From: Xanthomonas hortorum
Lineage (GTDB): Bacteria > Pseudomonadota > Gammaproteobacteria > Xanthomonadales > Xanthomonadaceae
Reading direction: 5' to 3'
NCBI RefSeq assembly: GCF_024339125.1
Contig: NZ_CP101417.1
Location: 3,173,001-3,237,000, forward strand
DNA: 64,000 bases
The notes under the pieces are model-generated. The model searched no databases and was not told where the DNA came from. It worked only from the letters and a program-made list of their open reading frames with translations. How positions within the stretch are numbered: the stretch's first letter is position 1; each line of letters starts with the position of its first letter. The translations under genes and the position numbers were made by a program. Below, piece after piece: positions 18,150 to 27,923 of this stretch.

Positions 18150-18926
18150 ATGAGCGTCAATCTAAAAACCAAAGAAGAAATCGAACTGATGCGCGTCGCC
18201 GGCCGCCTGGCCGCCGAGGTGCTCGACATCGTGGCCCCGCACGTGCAACCGGGCGTGACCACTGCCGAGCTGGACCGCATCTGCCACGACCACATCGTCA
18301 ACGTGCAGGGCACCATTCCTGCCAATGTCGGTTATCGCGGCTTCCCCAAGAGCGTGTGCACCTCGGTCAATAACGTGATCTGTCACGGCATCCCGAGCGC
18401 GGCCAAAGTCCTGAAGGAAGGCGACATCGTCAATATCGATGTCACCGTCATCAAGGACGGCTGGCACGGCGATACCAGCCGCATGTATTACGTCGGTACG
18501 CCGTCGGTGATGGCCAAGCGCCTGGTCGATACCACCTACGAAGCGATGTGGCGCGGCATCCGCGCGGTCAAGCCGGGTGCGACGCTGGGCGATGTCGGCC
18601 ATGCGATCCAGAAGTATGCCGAGGCCGAGCGCTTCAGCGTGGTGCGCGATTACTGCGGCCACGGCATCGGCAAGGTCTATCACGACGAGCCGCAGGTGAT
18701 GCATTACGGCCGTCCCGGCGAAGGCCTGGTGCTCAAGCCCGGCATGACCTTCACCATCGAGCCGATGATCAACGAAGGCACCTACCACCATAAGACGCTG
18801 CCCGATGGCTGGACCGTGGTCACCAAGGACCGCAAGTTGTCCGCGCAGTGGGAACACATGGTCGCGGTGACCGAAGACGGCGTGGATGTGCTGACGCTGT
18901 CGCCGAACGCGCCCGCCCCGGTATGA
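18150..18926 (+). CDS. map: Type I methionine aminopeptidase
   Basis: MetAP removes the initiator Met from nascent proteins with small second residues. 258 residues from MSVNLKTKEEIELMR. The five metal ligands sit in the usual blocks: INIDVT-type VNIDVTVIKDGWHGDTS (two Asp), YCGHGIG (His), FTIEPMIN (Glu) and QWEHMVAV (Glu). The start at 18150 is chosen from conservation; the ribosome site is weak. glnD starts inside its stop codon (ATGA). Confidence 0.97.
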   Translation: MSVNLKTKEEIELMRVAGRLAAEVLDIVAPHVQPGVTTAELDRICHDHIVNVQGTIPANVGYRGFPKSVCTSVNNVICHGIPSAAKVLKEGDIVNIDVTVIKDGWHGDTSRMYYVGTPSVMAKRLVDTTYEAMWRGIRAVKPGATLGDVGHAIQKYAEAERFSVVRDYCGHGIGKVYHDEPQVMHYGRPGEGLVLKPGMTFTIEPMINEGTYHHKTLPDGWTVVTKDRKLSAQWEHMVAVTEDGVDVLTLSPNAPAPV

Positions 18927-21532
18927 CGGCCACGCCGGCGGATCGACCCGACCCGGGTGTCGCCGGCGATGCCGAGTGGGCCGCGCAGGCCCGTCCGCTG
19001 CTGGTGCATGCGGACATGCGGCTGTGCAAGCGCTTCGATCAGGGTGAACCGATCGAACGCCTGGTGGCCTTGCGCGCACGCGCGGTCGACCAATTGATGC
19101 GCAATGCCTGGACGCGCTGCATCCCGGGCGATGCCGGGTTGTCGTTGCATGCGGTTGGCGGTTACGGGCGCGGTGAACTGTTTCCGCGTTCGGACGTGGA
19201 TGTGCTGGTGCTGGGCGAAAGCGCGGTGCAGCAACAGCACGAGCAGGCCCTGGCGCGCTTGTTCGCGTTGCTGTGGGATGTGGGCCTGCCGATCAGTCAT
19301 GCGGTGCGCTCCGCTGCGCAGTGCACCGCCGCTGCAGCCGACCAGACCGTGCTGACCGCATTGATCGAATCGCGCCCGCTGGTTGCAGGGAGCGAGGCGC
19401 GCGCGGCACTGGCCGCAGCGATCGCCCCGCAACGGGTGTGGCCGGCGCGCGAATTCTTCCAGGCCAAGCGCGAAGAACTGCTGGCGCGGCATCAGCGCTT
19501 TGGCGACACCGCCGACAATCTGGAACCGGACATCAAGGACGGCCCTGGCGGCTTGCGCGATCTGCAGACGCTGGGCTGGATGGCGCTGCGCGCCTTCGGC
19601 GTCAAGGATCTGGAAGCGCTGGTCGGGCTTGGCCATGTCGGCTTCGACGAGGCTGCGGCGCTGCGGCGCGAGCGCGAAGAACTGGCGCGGCTGCGGTTCG
19701 GTCTGCACATCGTCGCCAACCGGCCGGAAGAACGCCTGCGTTTCGATTACCAGAAGACCCTGGCCGAGCGGCTGGGGTTTGCCGACGACCCGGAAAGCCT
19801 GGGCGTGGAAAAGATGATGCAGCGCTTCTATCGCAGCGCTGCATTGATCCGCCGCATCAGCGACCGGTTGTTGCAGCGCTTCGAAGAACAATTCGATGGC
19901 GAAGCGGTACCGGAACCGATCGGTGGCGGCTTCAGCCTGCGCCGCGGCTATCTGGCGGCCGACGCGGATGATTGGCCGGCCGGCGATGTGCTGCAGGTAT
20001 TCGCGTTGTTTGCGCAGTGGGCGGCCCATCGCGAGGTGCGTGGCCTGCATTCGCTGACCGCGCGCGCGCTGGCCGAGGTGCTGCGCGAGCTGCCGGCTTA
20101 CGACGTGGCCGACGCCACCGCGCGCGACCGTTTCATGGGGCTGCTGCGCGGCCCGCGTGCGATGGAAACGCTCAATCGCATGGCGCGCCTGGGCGTGTTG
20201 GGCCAGTGGATTCCCGCATTCGCCAGCGTGTCTGGGCGCATGCAGTTCGACCTGTTTCATGTCTACACGGTGGACCAGCACACGCTGATGGTGCTGCGCA
20301 ATATCGCGCTGTTTGCGGCCGGTCGCGCCGACGAGCGTTTTTCGATCACGCATGAAGTCTGGCCGCGCTTGCGCAAGCCGGAATTGCTGCTGCTGGCCGG
20401 TCTGTTTCACGACATCGCCAAGGGCCGTGGCGGCGACCATTCCGAGCTGGGTGCGGTGGATGCGCGTGCGTTCTGCCAGGCGCATCGGCTCAGCGAAGGC
20501 GATACCGCCTTGGTGGCCTGGCTGGTGGAGCAGCATCTGCGCATGTCGGTGACCGCGCAGAAGCAGGACATCTCCGACCCGGAGGTGATCCATCGTTTCG
20601 CCACGCTGGTGGGCACGCGCGAACGGCTGGACTATCTGTATCTGCTGACCTGCGCCGACATCGCCGGCACCAGCCCCAAATTGTGGAATGCCTGGAAGGA
20701 CCGGCTGCTGGCCGATCTGTATTTCGCTGCGCGCCGCGCCTTGCGCGAAGGTCTGGAACATCCGCCGCCGCGCGAAGAACGCCTGCGCGAAGCGCGCGAG
20801 TCCGCGCGTGCGCTGATGCAGGCGCAAGGCCACGACGATGCCACCATCGATCGTCAGTTCGCCGGCATGCCGGACGAGAATTTCCTGCGTTTCCGTCCTG
20901 AGCAACTGGCCTGGCAGGCGGTGTCGCTGATCGAAGTGCAGATCGGCCAGACCACGGTCAAGGCGCGTCGCGCAGTGCCGGACAACGACGCACTGGAAGT
21001 GTTCGTGTATTCGCGCGACCGTGACGGGTTGTTCTCGGCGATCGTCTCCACGCTGGATCGCAAGGGTTACGGCATCCACCGCGCCCGCGTGCTGGATGCA
21101 CCCAACGATGCCATCTTCGACGTGTTCGAAGTGCTGCCGCAGGACAGCTCTGCCGATGGCGACCCGCAGCGTCTGGCTGCGGCCTTGCGGCAGGTGCTGG
21201 CCGGCGACCTGCAGAAGGTGCGTCCCTCGCGGCGTGCGGTGCCGCGCCAGCTGCGCCATTTCCGCTTTGCGCCGCGTGTGGAATTCAGCGAAAGCGCTGG
21301 CGGCCGCCGCACCCGCATCAGCCTGGTCGCACCCGATCGCCCCGGCTTGCTGGCCGACGTGGCCAACGTGTTGCGCCTGCAACACCTGCGCGTGCACGAC
21401 GCGCGCATTGCCACGTTTGGCGAGCGCGCCGAAGACCAGTTCCAGATCACCGACGAGCACGACCGCCCGTTGTCCGAATCCGCCCGGCAGGCGCTGCGTG
21501 ATGCGCTGTGCGCCTGTCTCGATCCCACCTAG
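18923..21532 (+). CDS. glnD: PII uridylyltransferase / uridylyl-removing enzyme
   Basis: GlnD senses glutamine and adds or removes UMP on PII, setting glutamine synthetase activity and nitrogen transcription. 869 residues. The nucleotidyltransferase motif GG (79-80) is followed by SDVDVLVLG with DxD at 91-93. The HD hydrolase motif [17 protein letters not shown] is near residue 495. ACT domains are near 690 ([14 protein letters not shown]) and 797 ([18 protein letters not shown]). It overlaps map by 4 bp and precedes dapD by 17 bp. Confidence 0.97.
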   Translation: MTATPADRPDPGVAGDAEWAAQARPLLVHADMRLCKRFDQGEPIERLVALRARAVDQLMRNAWTRCIPGDAGLSLHAVGGYGRGELFPRSDVDVLVLGESAVQQQHEQALARLFALLWDVGLPISHAVRSAAQCTAAAADQTVLTALIESRPLVAGSEARAALAAAIAPQRVWPAREFFQAKREELLARHQRFGDTADNLEPDIKDGPGGLRDLQTLGWMALRAFGVKDLEALVGLGHVGFDEAAALRREREELARLRFGLHIVANRPEERLRFDYQKTLAERLGFADDPESLGVEKMMQRFYRSAALIRRISDRLLQRFEEQFDGEAVPEPIGGGFSLRRGYLAADADDWPAGDVLQVFALFAQWAAHREVRGLHSLTARALAEVLRELPAYDVADATARDRFMGLLRGPRAMETLNRMARLGVLGQWIPAFASVSGRMQFDLFHVYTVDQHTLMVLRNIALFAAGRADERFSITHEVWPRLRKPELLLLAGLFHDIAKGRGGDHSELGAVDARAFCQAHRLSEGDTALVAWLVEQHLRMSVTAQKQDISDPEVIHRFATLVGTRERLDYLYLLTCADIAGTSPKLWNAWKDRLLADLYFAARRALREGLEHPPPREERLREARESARALMQAQGHDDATIDRQFAGMPDENFLRFRPEQLAWQAVSLIEVQIGQTTVKARRAVPDNDALEVFVYSRDRDGLFSAIVSTLDRKGYGIHRARVLDAPNDAIFDVFEVLPQDSSADGDPQRLAAALRQVLAGDLQKVRPSRRAVPRQLRHFRFAPRVEFSESAGGRRTRISLVAPDRPGLLADVANVLRLQHLRVHDARIATFGERAEDQFQITDEHDRPLSESARQALRDALCACLDPT

Positions 21533-21549
21533 CACCTCCGGAGACCCCC

Positions 21550-22749
21550 ATGGCTACCAAGAAGACTGCGCGCAAGCAGAGCGCGACCACGACCAGCGCA
21601 GCGCCTGCGCGCGCGAACGCAAAAACCAGCAAGACCAGCGGCAAGCCAAGTGACAACAAGTCGGTCGGCAAGCCGGTAAGTAAGGCAGTCAGTAAGTCAG
21701 GCAAGCTGCCTGTTGCGCGCAAGGCCACCGCTGTCGCAGCTGCCGACACCAAGGCTGCTGCCAAGAAGAACGTTGCAAAGAAAGTCGCTGCCAGCGCACC
21801 GCGCGTGGCCAAGCAGCCGACCAGCGTGGTGTCTGCGCCGGCGGCCAAAAAGGCTGCCGCTGCGAAGAAACTGCCGATCGCCGAAAAGGCCTTGCACAGC
21901 GTTGCCGCGCAGGTGGGCACCGACGAACTCAAATTCGGTATCGAGAGCGCATTCGAGCGCCGCGCCAGCTTGACCATCGACGAAATCGACGGCTCCACCC
22001 GCGCCATCGTCACCCGCGTCATCGACGGATTGGAGAGCGGCGAGTTCCGCGTCGCCGAGCCGGACGGGCAGGGCGACTGGACCGTCAACGAGTGGTTGAA
22101 GAAGGCCGTGCTGCTGTATTTTCGTGTCAACGAGATGGCGGTGATCGAGGCGCAGCCGGCGCCGTTCTGGGACAAGGTGGAATCGCGTTTTGCCGGTTTC
22201 AACGAGGCCGAGTTCCGCAAGGCCGGTGTGCGTGTGGTGCCGGGCGCGGTGGCGCGTCGCGGCAGCTATTTCGGCAAGGACGTGGTGCTGATGCCGAGCT
22301 TTACCAATATCGGCGCGTACGTCGGCGAAGGCAGCATGGTCGACACCTGGGCCACGGTGGGTTCGTGTGCGCAGATCGGCAAGCACTGCCATCTGTCCGG
22401 CGGCGCCGGCATCGGCGGCGTGCTGGAGCCGCTGCAGGCCAGCCCGACCATCATCGAAGATCATTGCTTCATCGGCGCGCGTTCGGAAGTGGTGGAAGGC
22501 GTGGTGGTGGGCCATCACAGCGTGATCGGCATGGGCGTGTTCATCGGCCAGAGCACGCGCATCTACAACCGTGCCACCGGCGAAATCTCGTATGGCTATG
22601 TGCCGCCGTATAGCGTGGTGGTGTCCGGGCAACTGCCGTCCAAGGATGGCTCGCACTCGCTGTATTGCGCGGTGATCGTCAAGCAGGTGGATGCCAAGAC
22701 GCGCAGCAAGACCAGCGTCAATGAGCTGCTGCGTGGCCTTGCCGATTGA
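21550..22749 (+). CDS. dapD: Tetrahydrodipicolinate N-succinyltransferase with Lys/Ala-rich N-terminal extension
   Basis: DapD succinylates tetrahydrodipicolinate in the DAP/lysine pathway. Residues ~108-399 are a complete Dap[11 protein letters not shown], then the left-handed beta-helix with [29 protein letters not shown], and [13 protein letters not shown]. The first ~107 residues are low complexity (Lys, Ala, Ser, Thr, repeats such as [10 protein letters not shown]), unlike the ~274-residue E. coli enzyme. The start is supported by GGAG 7 bp upstream of the ATG, and no internal start has a better site. The extension is basic and histone-H1-like in composition; its role is unknown. dapE lies three genes downstream. 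Confidence 0.93.
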   Translation: MATKKTARKQSATTTSAAPARANAKTSKTSGKPSDNKSVGKPVSKAVSKSGKLPVARKATAVAAADTKAAAKKNVAKKVAASAPRVAKQPTSVVSAPAAKKAAAAKKLPIAEKALHSVAAQVGTDELKFGIESAFERRASLTIDEIDGSTRAIVTRVIDGLESGEFRVAEPDGQGDWTVNEWLKKAVLLYFRVNEMAVIEAQPAPFWDKVESRFAGFNEAEFRKAGVRVVPGAVARRGSYFGKDVVLMPSFTNIGAYVGEGSMVDTWATVGSCAQIGKHCHLSGGAGIGGVLEPLQASPTIIEDHCFIGARSEVVEGVVVGHHSVIGMGVFIGQSTRIYNRATGEISYGYVPPYSVVVSGQLPSKDGSHSLYCAVIVKQVDAKTRSKTSVNELLRGLAD

Positions 22750-23216
22750 GCACGCAACCGAACATGCACCAGGACATCCTCTCCAGGGCCGCATCGCGCT
22801 GGATGAGGTGGGGCATCCCGGCATTCTGGCTGGGCTGGGGCGTGCTCTACACGGTCGGTGTGCTGACCCGCGATCCTAGGGTCACAACCGGCGGGCCGTG
22901 GCATTGGATCGTGCCGGCGCTGGTAGTGGTGATGGCCGTGCGTTGGCTGCGGCAACCGGCGCGCTGGGCACAGGTGTACGACGCCGGCGATGCCTTGTTG
23001 GTCGAGCGCCAGGGACGGCGGCAGCGCATCGACCTGCGTGACTTGCGCGCGGTCGAGCCGGCCTGGCTGATTCCGCCGGTGCGCCTGGCACTGCAGGTGC
23101 AGGCCGGCGACGCACCGGTGATCTTCCTGCCTGCCCACGGCCGGTCGCCCGAACTGCTTGCCACCGACCTGATGGCGCGCGCCGATGCGCGCCGCGCAAC
23201 CACAGGAGCTGCATGA
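22746..23216 (+). CDS. Small inner-membrane protein of unknown function
   Basis: 156 residues from a TTG overlapping the dapD stop (TTGA), or 150 from the ATG at 22764. Two hydrophobic segments near residues 23-40 and 52-66 form a hairpin. A soluble C-terminal part follows ([24 protein letters not shown], then a predicted beta-rich region), reminiscent of PH-like bacterial domains. It is embedded between dapD and an arsC-like gene with almost no gaps, so it belongs to the operon. I do not recognise a named family. Confidence 0.75.
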   Translation: MSTQPNMHQDILSRAASRWMRWGIPAFWLGWGVLYTVGVLTRDPRVTTGGPWHWIVPALVVVMAVRWLRQPARWAQVYDAGDALLVERQGRRQRIDLRDLRAVEPAWLIPPVRLALQVQAGDAPVIFLPAHGRSPELLATDLMARADARRATTGAA

Positions 23217-23217
23217 C

Positions 23218-23574
23218 ATGACTACGCTATACGGACTCAAAAACTGCGACACCTGCAAAAAAGCCACCAAGTGGCTGGACCGCTTCGATGTCGCCTACAC
23301 CTTCGTCGATTACCGCGATCACAAGCCCGAGCCGGAGACGCTGGTGGCGTGGGCCGAGCAGGCCGGCGGATTCGATGCGCTGATCAACAAGTCGTCGACC
23401 ACCTGGCGGCAACTGCCGGACAACCGCAAGGCTGCAGCCAGCGCCGCCGAATGGAAACTGCTGCTACGCGAATATCCGCAACTGATCCGCCGCCCGGTGG
23501 TCATCACCGATGACGGCCAGCTCAGCCAGGGATTTTCGGACAACGGTTTCAAGCAGCGCTTTGGCGTTGCGTGA
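23218..23574 (+). CDS. ArsC/Spx-family thioredoxin-fold protein (YffB-like)
   Basis: 118 residues. The N-terminal motif NCDTCKKATKWL has a CxxC-like pair at Cys10 and Cys13. Other family features are the ArsC-type KSSTTWRQL and RRPVVITDDGQLSQGF. The true arsenate reductases of this family carry a triad of Arg residues, and only part of that pattern is evident. It is more likely a glutathione-dependent reductase of the YffB group. In many gammaproteobacteria a YffB gene sits just before dapE, as here. AGGAG lies 9 bp upstream of the start. Confidence 0.88.
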   Translation: MTTLYGLKNCDTCKKATKWLDRFDVAYTFVDYRDHKPEPETLVAWAEQAGGFDALINKSSTTWRQLPDNRKAAASAAEWKLLLREYPQLIRRPVVITDDGQLSQGFSDNGFKQRFGVA

Positions 23575-23618
23575 GCCAGTGCTGCCGCAGCTCCCCACTT
23601 CTCCAGTGATTCCCGATC

Positions 23619-24746
23619 ATGTCCGACATTGTTGACCTCACCTGTGAACTGATCTCCCGCCCGTCGGTGACGCCGGACGATGCCGGCTGTCAGGAACTGA
23701 TCGCGCAGCGGCTGGCGCGCGCCGGCTTTGCTGTCGAACACCTGCGCCTGGGCGCGGTGGACAATCTATGGGCCACGCATGGCAGCGGTGCGCCGGTGCT
23801 GGTGCTGCTCGGGCATACCGATGTGGTGCCGCCGGGGCCGCGCGAGGCGTGGACCAGCGATCCGTTCGACCCGCAGATTCGCGATGGTGTGCTGTACGGG
23901 CGCGGCGCCGCCGACATGAAGAGTGGAGTGGCCGCATTCGTGGTCGCCGCCGAACAGTTCGTTGCCGCGCATCCGCAGCACACCGGCACGCTGGCGCTGC
24001 TGCTGACCTCCGACGAAGAAGGCGATGCCATCAATGGCGTGCGGCGGGTGGCCGAGCTGTTCCGCGAGCGTGGGCAGGCGATCGATTGGTGCATCACCGG
24101 CGAGCCGTCGTCCACCGAGCGGTTGGGCGACCTGCTGCGGGTCGGCCGTCGCGGCAGCCTGTCCGGCACGCTGACGGTGAAAGGCGTGCAGGGGCATGTG
24201 GCGTACCCGCACAAGGCGCGCAATCCGATCCATCTGGCAGCACCTGCATTGGCAGAGTTGGTAGCACGGCAATGGGACGATGGCTTCGAGAGTTTTCCGC
24301 CGACCAGCCTGCAGATCTCCAATATCCATGCCGGCACCGGCGCCAACAACGTGATCCCCGGCGAGCTGCAGGTGGCCTTCAATCTGCGTTACACCCCGCA
24401 TTGGGATGCGCCGCGATTGGAAGCGGAGATCGCCGCAGTGCTGGATCGCCACGCGCTGGAGTATTCGCTGCGTTGGCATCGCAGCGGCGAGCCGTTCTAC
24501 ACCCCCGAAGGGTGCCTGCGCAGCGTCGCGCGCGAGGTATTGGGGCAGTTTGCCGGAGCGCCGCCGGAAGAGAGCACTGGCGGCGGTACCTCCGATGCGC
24601 GCTTCATCGCACCGCTGGGCGCGCAATGCATCGAGGTCGGCCCGGTCAACGCCAGCATCCACCAGGTCGATGAGCATGTGCGCGTGGCCGATCTGGAAGC
24701 GCTGCCGGCGTTGTACCGCACGCTGATCGAACGCCTGCTGGTCTGA
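23619..24746 (+). CDS. dapE: Succinyl-diaminopimelate desuccinylase
   Basis: DapE hydrolyses N-succinyl-LL-DAP to LL-DAP and succinate; it is a di-zinc M20 enzyme. 375 residues, normal length. Metal ligands are in [10 protein letters not shown] (His66, Asp68), [11 protein letters not shown] (bridging Asp) and [12 protein letters not shown] (catalytic Glu pair). GGTSDARF comes near the C-terminus. It completes the glnD-dapD-YffB-dapE cluster; 44 bp separate it from the previous gene. Confidence 0.97.
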   Translation: MSDIVDLTCELISRPSVTPDDAGCQELIAQRLARAGFAVEHLRLGAVDNLWATHGSGAPVLVLLGHTDVVPPGPREAWTSDPFDPQIRDGVLYGRGAADMKSGVAAFVVAAEQFVAAHPQHTGTLALLLTSDEEGDAINGVRRVAELFRERGQAIDWCITGEPSSTERLGDLLRVGRRGSLSGTLTVKGVQGHVAYPHKARNPIHLAAPALAELVARQWDDGFESFPPTSLQISNIHAGTGANNVIPGELQVAFNLRYTPHWDAPRLEAEIAAVLDRHALEYSLRWHRSGEPFYTPEGCLRSVAREVLGQFAGAPPEESTGGGTSDARFIAPLGAQCIEVGPVNASIHQVDEHVRVADLEALPALYRTLIERLLV

Positions 24747-24940
24747 GTTGCCAGGACATGCCGATGCCAAGCGCTGGTTTGCAGAATACGCAGCGAGCGC
24801 CACGGCATGCGGTCACCTGCGGCATGCCGATGCTGCTGCTCGAAGCAGGCATCGCCAAGCTGCGCTAAGACCTTTTGGATTGCAGCAGCATCTCGCTTGC
24901 ATTGCGCTGCCAGGTGGCATGGACGCCCAAGGCTCGGGGG

Positions 24941-25843
24941 CTAGTCGAACGTCCAGAACGGCGGTTTGATCGCCTCGCGCCAAAGCGATTCGTCGGCGAT
25001 ATAGAACGTCTGTGCGGACGCCTTGGCAAACCAGGTTGCCGCCGTCTCCACGTCGCGCGTCACGCCGCTGCTGCCGCGTCCGAGCAGCAGGCCAGAAAAA
25101 TACTGGCCATACACATTGCGCTGGTCCGCCGCGCGCCGGTACCAGCGCAGCGCCTCCGTACCGTCTCTGTCCACGCCACCCATTCCTTTTTCATGCAGCG
25201 CGCCAAGATCGACTTGCGCCTCGGCGTCGCCGTTACGGGCGCGGCGCTGGATGTCGCGTACCAGCGGGTGCAATGCACCGCCGCTTGGCGCGATGGCGGC
25301 GGGAAGCCCCGACGATCCGGATGCGGAGCGCTCATAGATCGTTGCGCGCAGATCCCAGCGCAACGCCGCAGCCGCCTCCCCACGGTCGCGGTGGAACTTG
25401 GCGAGCTCGGCGATGGCATACGGGTTTCCATGCATGGCCGCTGCCAGGTACCAGCGCTCGCCCTTGCGCGGCGACGCACGTAATGCGACGCGCTGGTCGA
25501 TGTGCGGGCTGTCGGGATGGAAGAGCGTCCCGCTTGCCCAGATTCGTCCCAGCGCCAGTTCGGCGCGGGTGTTGCGGAACGTCCACGGGGTGATCGCCGC
25601 GGCACGTTCGTACCAGTGGATGGCGCGCGGGTCGTTGCGTGCCTCCAGGCGTTCGGCCGCATTCCACGCGCTGTCGAAACTGCCATCGGCCGCCTGTTTT
25701 TCCAGCTGTTGCAGATAGACTGGATCGGTGCGCGGAGGGGCGCTGCTGCAGGCTTGCAGCAACACTGCAAGCAACAGGGCCAGGGGCGGCATGCGTCCGA
25801 TGCGTGGGGTCATTCCATTACTGCCGATTGTTGGGGCGGTCAT
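24941..25843 (-). CDS. Sel1-repeat lipoprotein
   Basis: About 300 residues with a lipoprotein signal (LALLLAVLLQAC lipobox) and Sel1/TPR-like repeats. The clearest repeat is DAEAQVDLGALHEKGMGGVD followed by ALRWYRRAADQ; another is near GNPYAIAELAKFHRDRG. Such proteins are periplasmic scaffolds. The start at 25843 has GAGG three bases upstream; shorter starts at 25813 and 25795 give more compact signal peptides. It is transcribed away from the asnB leader. The 194 bp between its end and dapE hold nothing evident. Confidence 0.8.
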   Translation of the reverse strand: MTAPTIGSNGMTPRIGRMPPLALLLAVLLQACSSAPPRTDPVYLQQLEKQAADGSFDSAWNAAERLEARNDPRAIHWYERAAAITPWTFRNTRAELALGRIWASGTLFHPDSPHIDQRVALRASPRKGERWYLAAAMHGNPYAIAELAKFHRDRGEAAAALRWDLRATIYERSASGSSGLPAAIAPSGGALHPLVRDIQRRARNGDAEAQVDLGALHEKGMGGVDRDGTEALRWYRRAADQRNVYGQYFSGLLLGRGSSGVTRDVETAATWFAKASAQTFYIADESLWREAIKPPFWTFD

Positions 25844-25947
25844 TATCCTCGCAATACGCCGGTGCGACTGCGGCGTGGTCTGCGATGCCGGGCTTGGTTG
25901 CCATCGCAACAGTTGCGCCGCCGTCGAAAGCGGGATACGGTCGAGTC

Positions 25948-26040
25948 ATGTCATCGCTCCTGCCCAACCTCGTCAATAACGCCAACCGCAACAATCTGCG
26001 CGCGAATAATCGTGCGCGGCCGATGCGGATCTGCGACTAG
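25948..26040 (+). CDS. Asn-rich leader peptide of asnB
   Basis: A 30-residue reading frame with eight Asn, including three Asn-Asn pairs at residues 10-11, 15-16 and 20-21 (VNNANRNNLRANNR). It stops at TAG 26038-26040, 34 bp before a strong terminator and 131 bp before asnB. A product so enriched for the end product of the downstream enzyme is the hallmark of an attenuator leader. No strong ribosome site is visible; GAG lies 3 nt before the ATG. It probably has no function as a protein beyond being translated. Confidence 0.85.
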   Translation: MSSLLPNLVNNANRNNLRANNRARPMRICD

Positions 26041-26100
26041 GCGAAGTACAGCAAGCGCCCAGGAATCAGAAAACCCGCATCGGCCGATGCGGGTTTTTTT
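26017..26100 (+). promoter_or_regulatory. asnB: Transcription attenuator of asnB (antiterminator/terminator)
   Basis: The terminator hairpin at 26070-26097 is a perfect 20-bp palindrome (26074-26093) extended by A/T pairs and ending in seven T (26094-26100). Its left arm (26075-26086) is also perfectly complementary over 12 bp to 26017-26028, inside the leader-peptide frame, so the two pairings exclude each other. A third stem (25996-26005 with 26010-26019) lies over the last Asn codons and competes for the start of that segment. A ribosome stalled at early Asn codons would leave 26017-26028 free and allow read-through. One reaching the stop codon would cover it and permit termination. Confidence 0.85.
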
Positions 26101-26171
26101 ATGGGTGTCATTCTCGTGCAGCACGCTCTTCCACCGGCCGCCAACCCCCGCAGTTTTTCAGGAGTGTTTCC

Positions 26172-27866
26172 ATGTGTTCCATCTTCGGTATTTTCGGCCT
26201 GCAACCCGGTGACGATCTGCAGGCATTGCGCCGGCAGGCACTGGAATGTTCGCAACGGCAGCGCCATCGCGGTCCCGACTGGAGCGGCGTGTATGTCGAT
26301 ACCGGCGCGATCCTGGTTCATGAGCGCCTGGCCATCGTCGACCCGGCCGGTGGTTCGCAGCCGTTGCTGTCCGAAGATGGGCAGCTCGCCCTCGCCGTGA
26401 ACGGTGAGATCTACAACCATCGCGAGCTCAAGCAGGAGCTGACGCAGCCGTACGCGTTCCAGACCGGCTCCGATTGCGAGGTGATCAATGCGCTGTACCG
26501 CGAGGATGCGCCGGCCTCCTATCTCAACCGCCTCAACGGCATCTTCGCCTTCGCGCTATGGGACAAGACCGCCGGGCGGGTGATCATCGCGCGCGACCCG
26601 ATCGGTGTAGTGCCGCTGTACTGGGGCCATGATCGCGAAGGCCGCTTGCGGGTGGCCTCCGAACTGAAATCGCTGGTCGACGATTGCGCCGATGCCGCGC
26701 AGTTCCCGCCCGGCCATTGGTACGACAGCGCCACCGGCGCATTGAGCCGCTACTACGAGCGCGCCTGGCGCGAATATGCCGAAGTGGAAGGCGTGCAGGT
26801 GCAGTTGCAGGAATTGCGCGAGGCGTTCGAGCGTGCAGTGCATCGCCAGTTGATGACCGACGTGCCGTACGGCGTGTTGCTGTCTGGCGGTCTGGATTCG
26901 TCGCTGGTCGCTGCCGTTGCCGCGCGCTACGCACGTCATCGCATCGAAGAGAACGACACCACCGAAGCCTGGTGGCCGCGCCTGCATTCGTTCGCGATCG
27001 GTTTGAAGGGCTCGCCGGATCTGGCCGCCGCCGAAGTCGCTGCCGCCGCGCTGGGCACTGTGCATCACGGCTTCGAATACACGTTCGAAGAAGGTCTGGA
27101 TGCGCTGCCGGAAGTCATCCGTCATATCGAGACCTACGACGTCACCACCATTCGCGCATCCACCCCGATGTTTCTGCTGGCGCGGCGGATCAAGGCGATG
27201 GGCGTCAAGATGGTGCTCTCCGGCGAAGGCAGCGACGAAATCTTCGGCGGCTATCTGTACTTCCACAAAGCGCCGAACGCGCGCGAATTCCATGAGGAAC
27301 TGGTGCGCAAGCTCGACGCGCTCAACAACTTCGATTGCCTGCGCGCCAACAAGTCGATGATGGCCTGGGGTGTGGAGCCGCGCGTGCCGTTCCTGGATCG
27401 CGAGTTCCTGGATGTGGCGATGCGCATGGATGCCAGTTTCAAGATGATCGACAAGACCAGCAGCGGCGCCATGCGCATGGAAAAGGGCGTGTTGCGCGAA
27501 GCCTTCGCCGGCTATCTGCCCGAGTCGATTCTGTGGCGACAGAAAGAGCAGTTCAGCGATGGCGTGGGCTATGGCTGGATCGATGGACTCAAGGCGCATG
27601 CCGCCGCGCATGTGAGCGATCGCGAGTTGGCCGCGGCCGACAAGCGCTATCCGGTCAATCCGCCGCAGACCAAGGAAGCGTATTTCTATCGCACGCTGTT
27701 TGCGCAGTTCTTCCCCAGCCAGGCGGCTGCGGAGACGGTGCCGGGCGGCAAGTCGATCGCGTGTTCGTCGCCGACCGCGATTGCCTGGGATGCGAGTTTT
27801 GCTGCGATGGCCGACCCGTCCGGCCGTGCGATTGCCGGCGTGCACGAACAGGCACTGGCTTCGTAA
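26172..27866 (+). CDS. asnB: Glutamine-dependent asparagine synthetase B
   Basis: AsnB makes Asn from Asp with ATP and glutamine amide. 564 residues. Cys2 is the glutaminase nucleophile after Met removal, followed by RHRGPD, AIVDP and NGEIYNH of the class II amidotransferase domain. The synthetase domain has the ATP-binding SGGLDSS at 238-244 and SGEGSDEIFGGY. A ribosome site AGGAG lies 8 bp before the ATG. It is a single gene preceded by an Asn-rich leader and attenuator and followed by a hairpin. Confidence 0.97.
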   Translation: MCSIFGIFGLQPGDDLQALRRQALECSQRQRHRGPDWSGVYVDTGAILVHERLAIVDPAGGSQPLLSEDGQLALAVNGEIYNHRELKQELTQPYAFQTGSDCEVINALYREDAPASYLNRLNGIFAFALWDKTAGRVIIARDPIGVVPLYWGHDREGRLRVASELKSLVDDCADAAQFPPGHWYDSATGALSRYYERAWREYAEVEGVQVQLQELREAFERAVHRQLMTDVPYGVLLSGGLDSSLVAAVAARYARHRIEENDTTEAWWPRLHSFAIGLKGSPDLAAAEVAAAALGTVHHGFEYTFEEGLDALPEVIRHIETYDVTTIRASTPMFLLARRIKAMGVKMVLSGEGSDEIFGGYLYFHKAPNAREFHEELVRKLDALNNFDCLRANKSMMAWGVEPRVPFLDREFLDVAMRMDASFKMIDKTSSGAMRMEKGVLREAFAGYLPESILWRQKEQFSDGVGYGWIDGLKAHAAAHVSDRELAAADKRYPVNPPQTKEAYFYRTLFAQFFPSQAAAETVPGGKSIACSSPTAIAWDASFAAMADPSGRAIAGVHEQALAS

Positions 27867-27880
27867 CGTCGCTACAACTG

Positions 27881-27917
27881 CAGTGGCCGGCATGCGCTCA
27901 CGCACTGCCGGCCACTG
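27881..27917. terminator. Hairpin between convergent asnB and beta-helix genes
   Basis: A perfect 12-bp inverted repeat (cagtggccggca arms at 27881-27892 and 27906-27917) with a 13-base loop lies 14 bp past the asnB stop. There is only a short T-poor tail, so termination is likely but weak or Rho-assisted. Confidence 0.6.
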
Positions 27918-27923
27918 TTGCAA

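Noticed and set aside
18782..21535. Open frame of ~917 codons antisense to glnD
   Set aside because: It is a high-GC shadow. The plus-strand protein has all GlnD domains, and the antisense product is Gln/His/Arg-rich without recognisable motifs.
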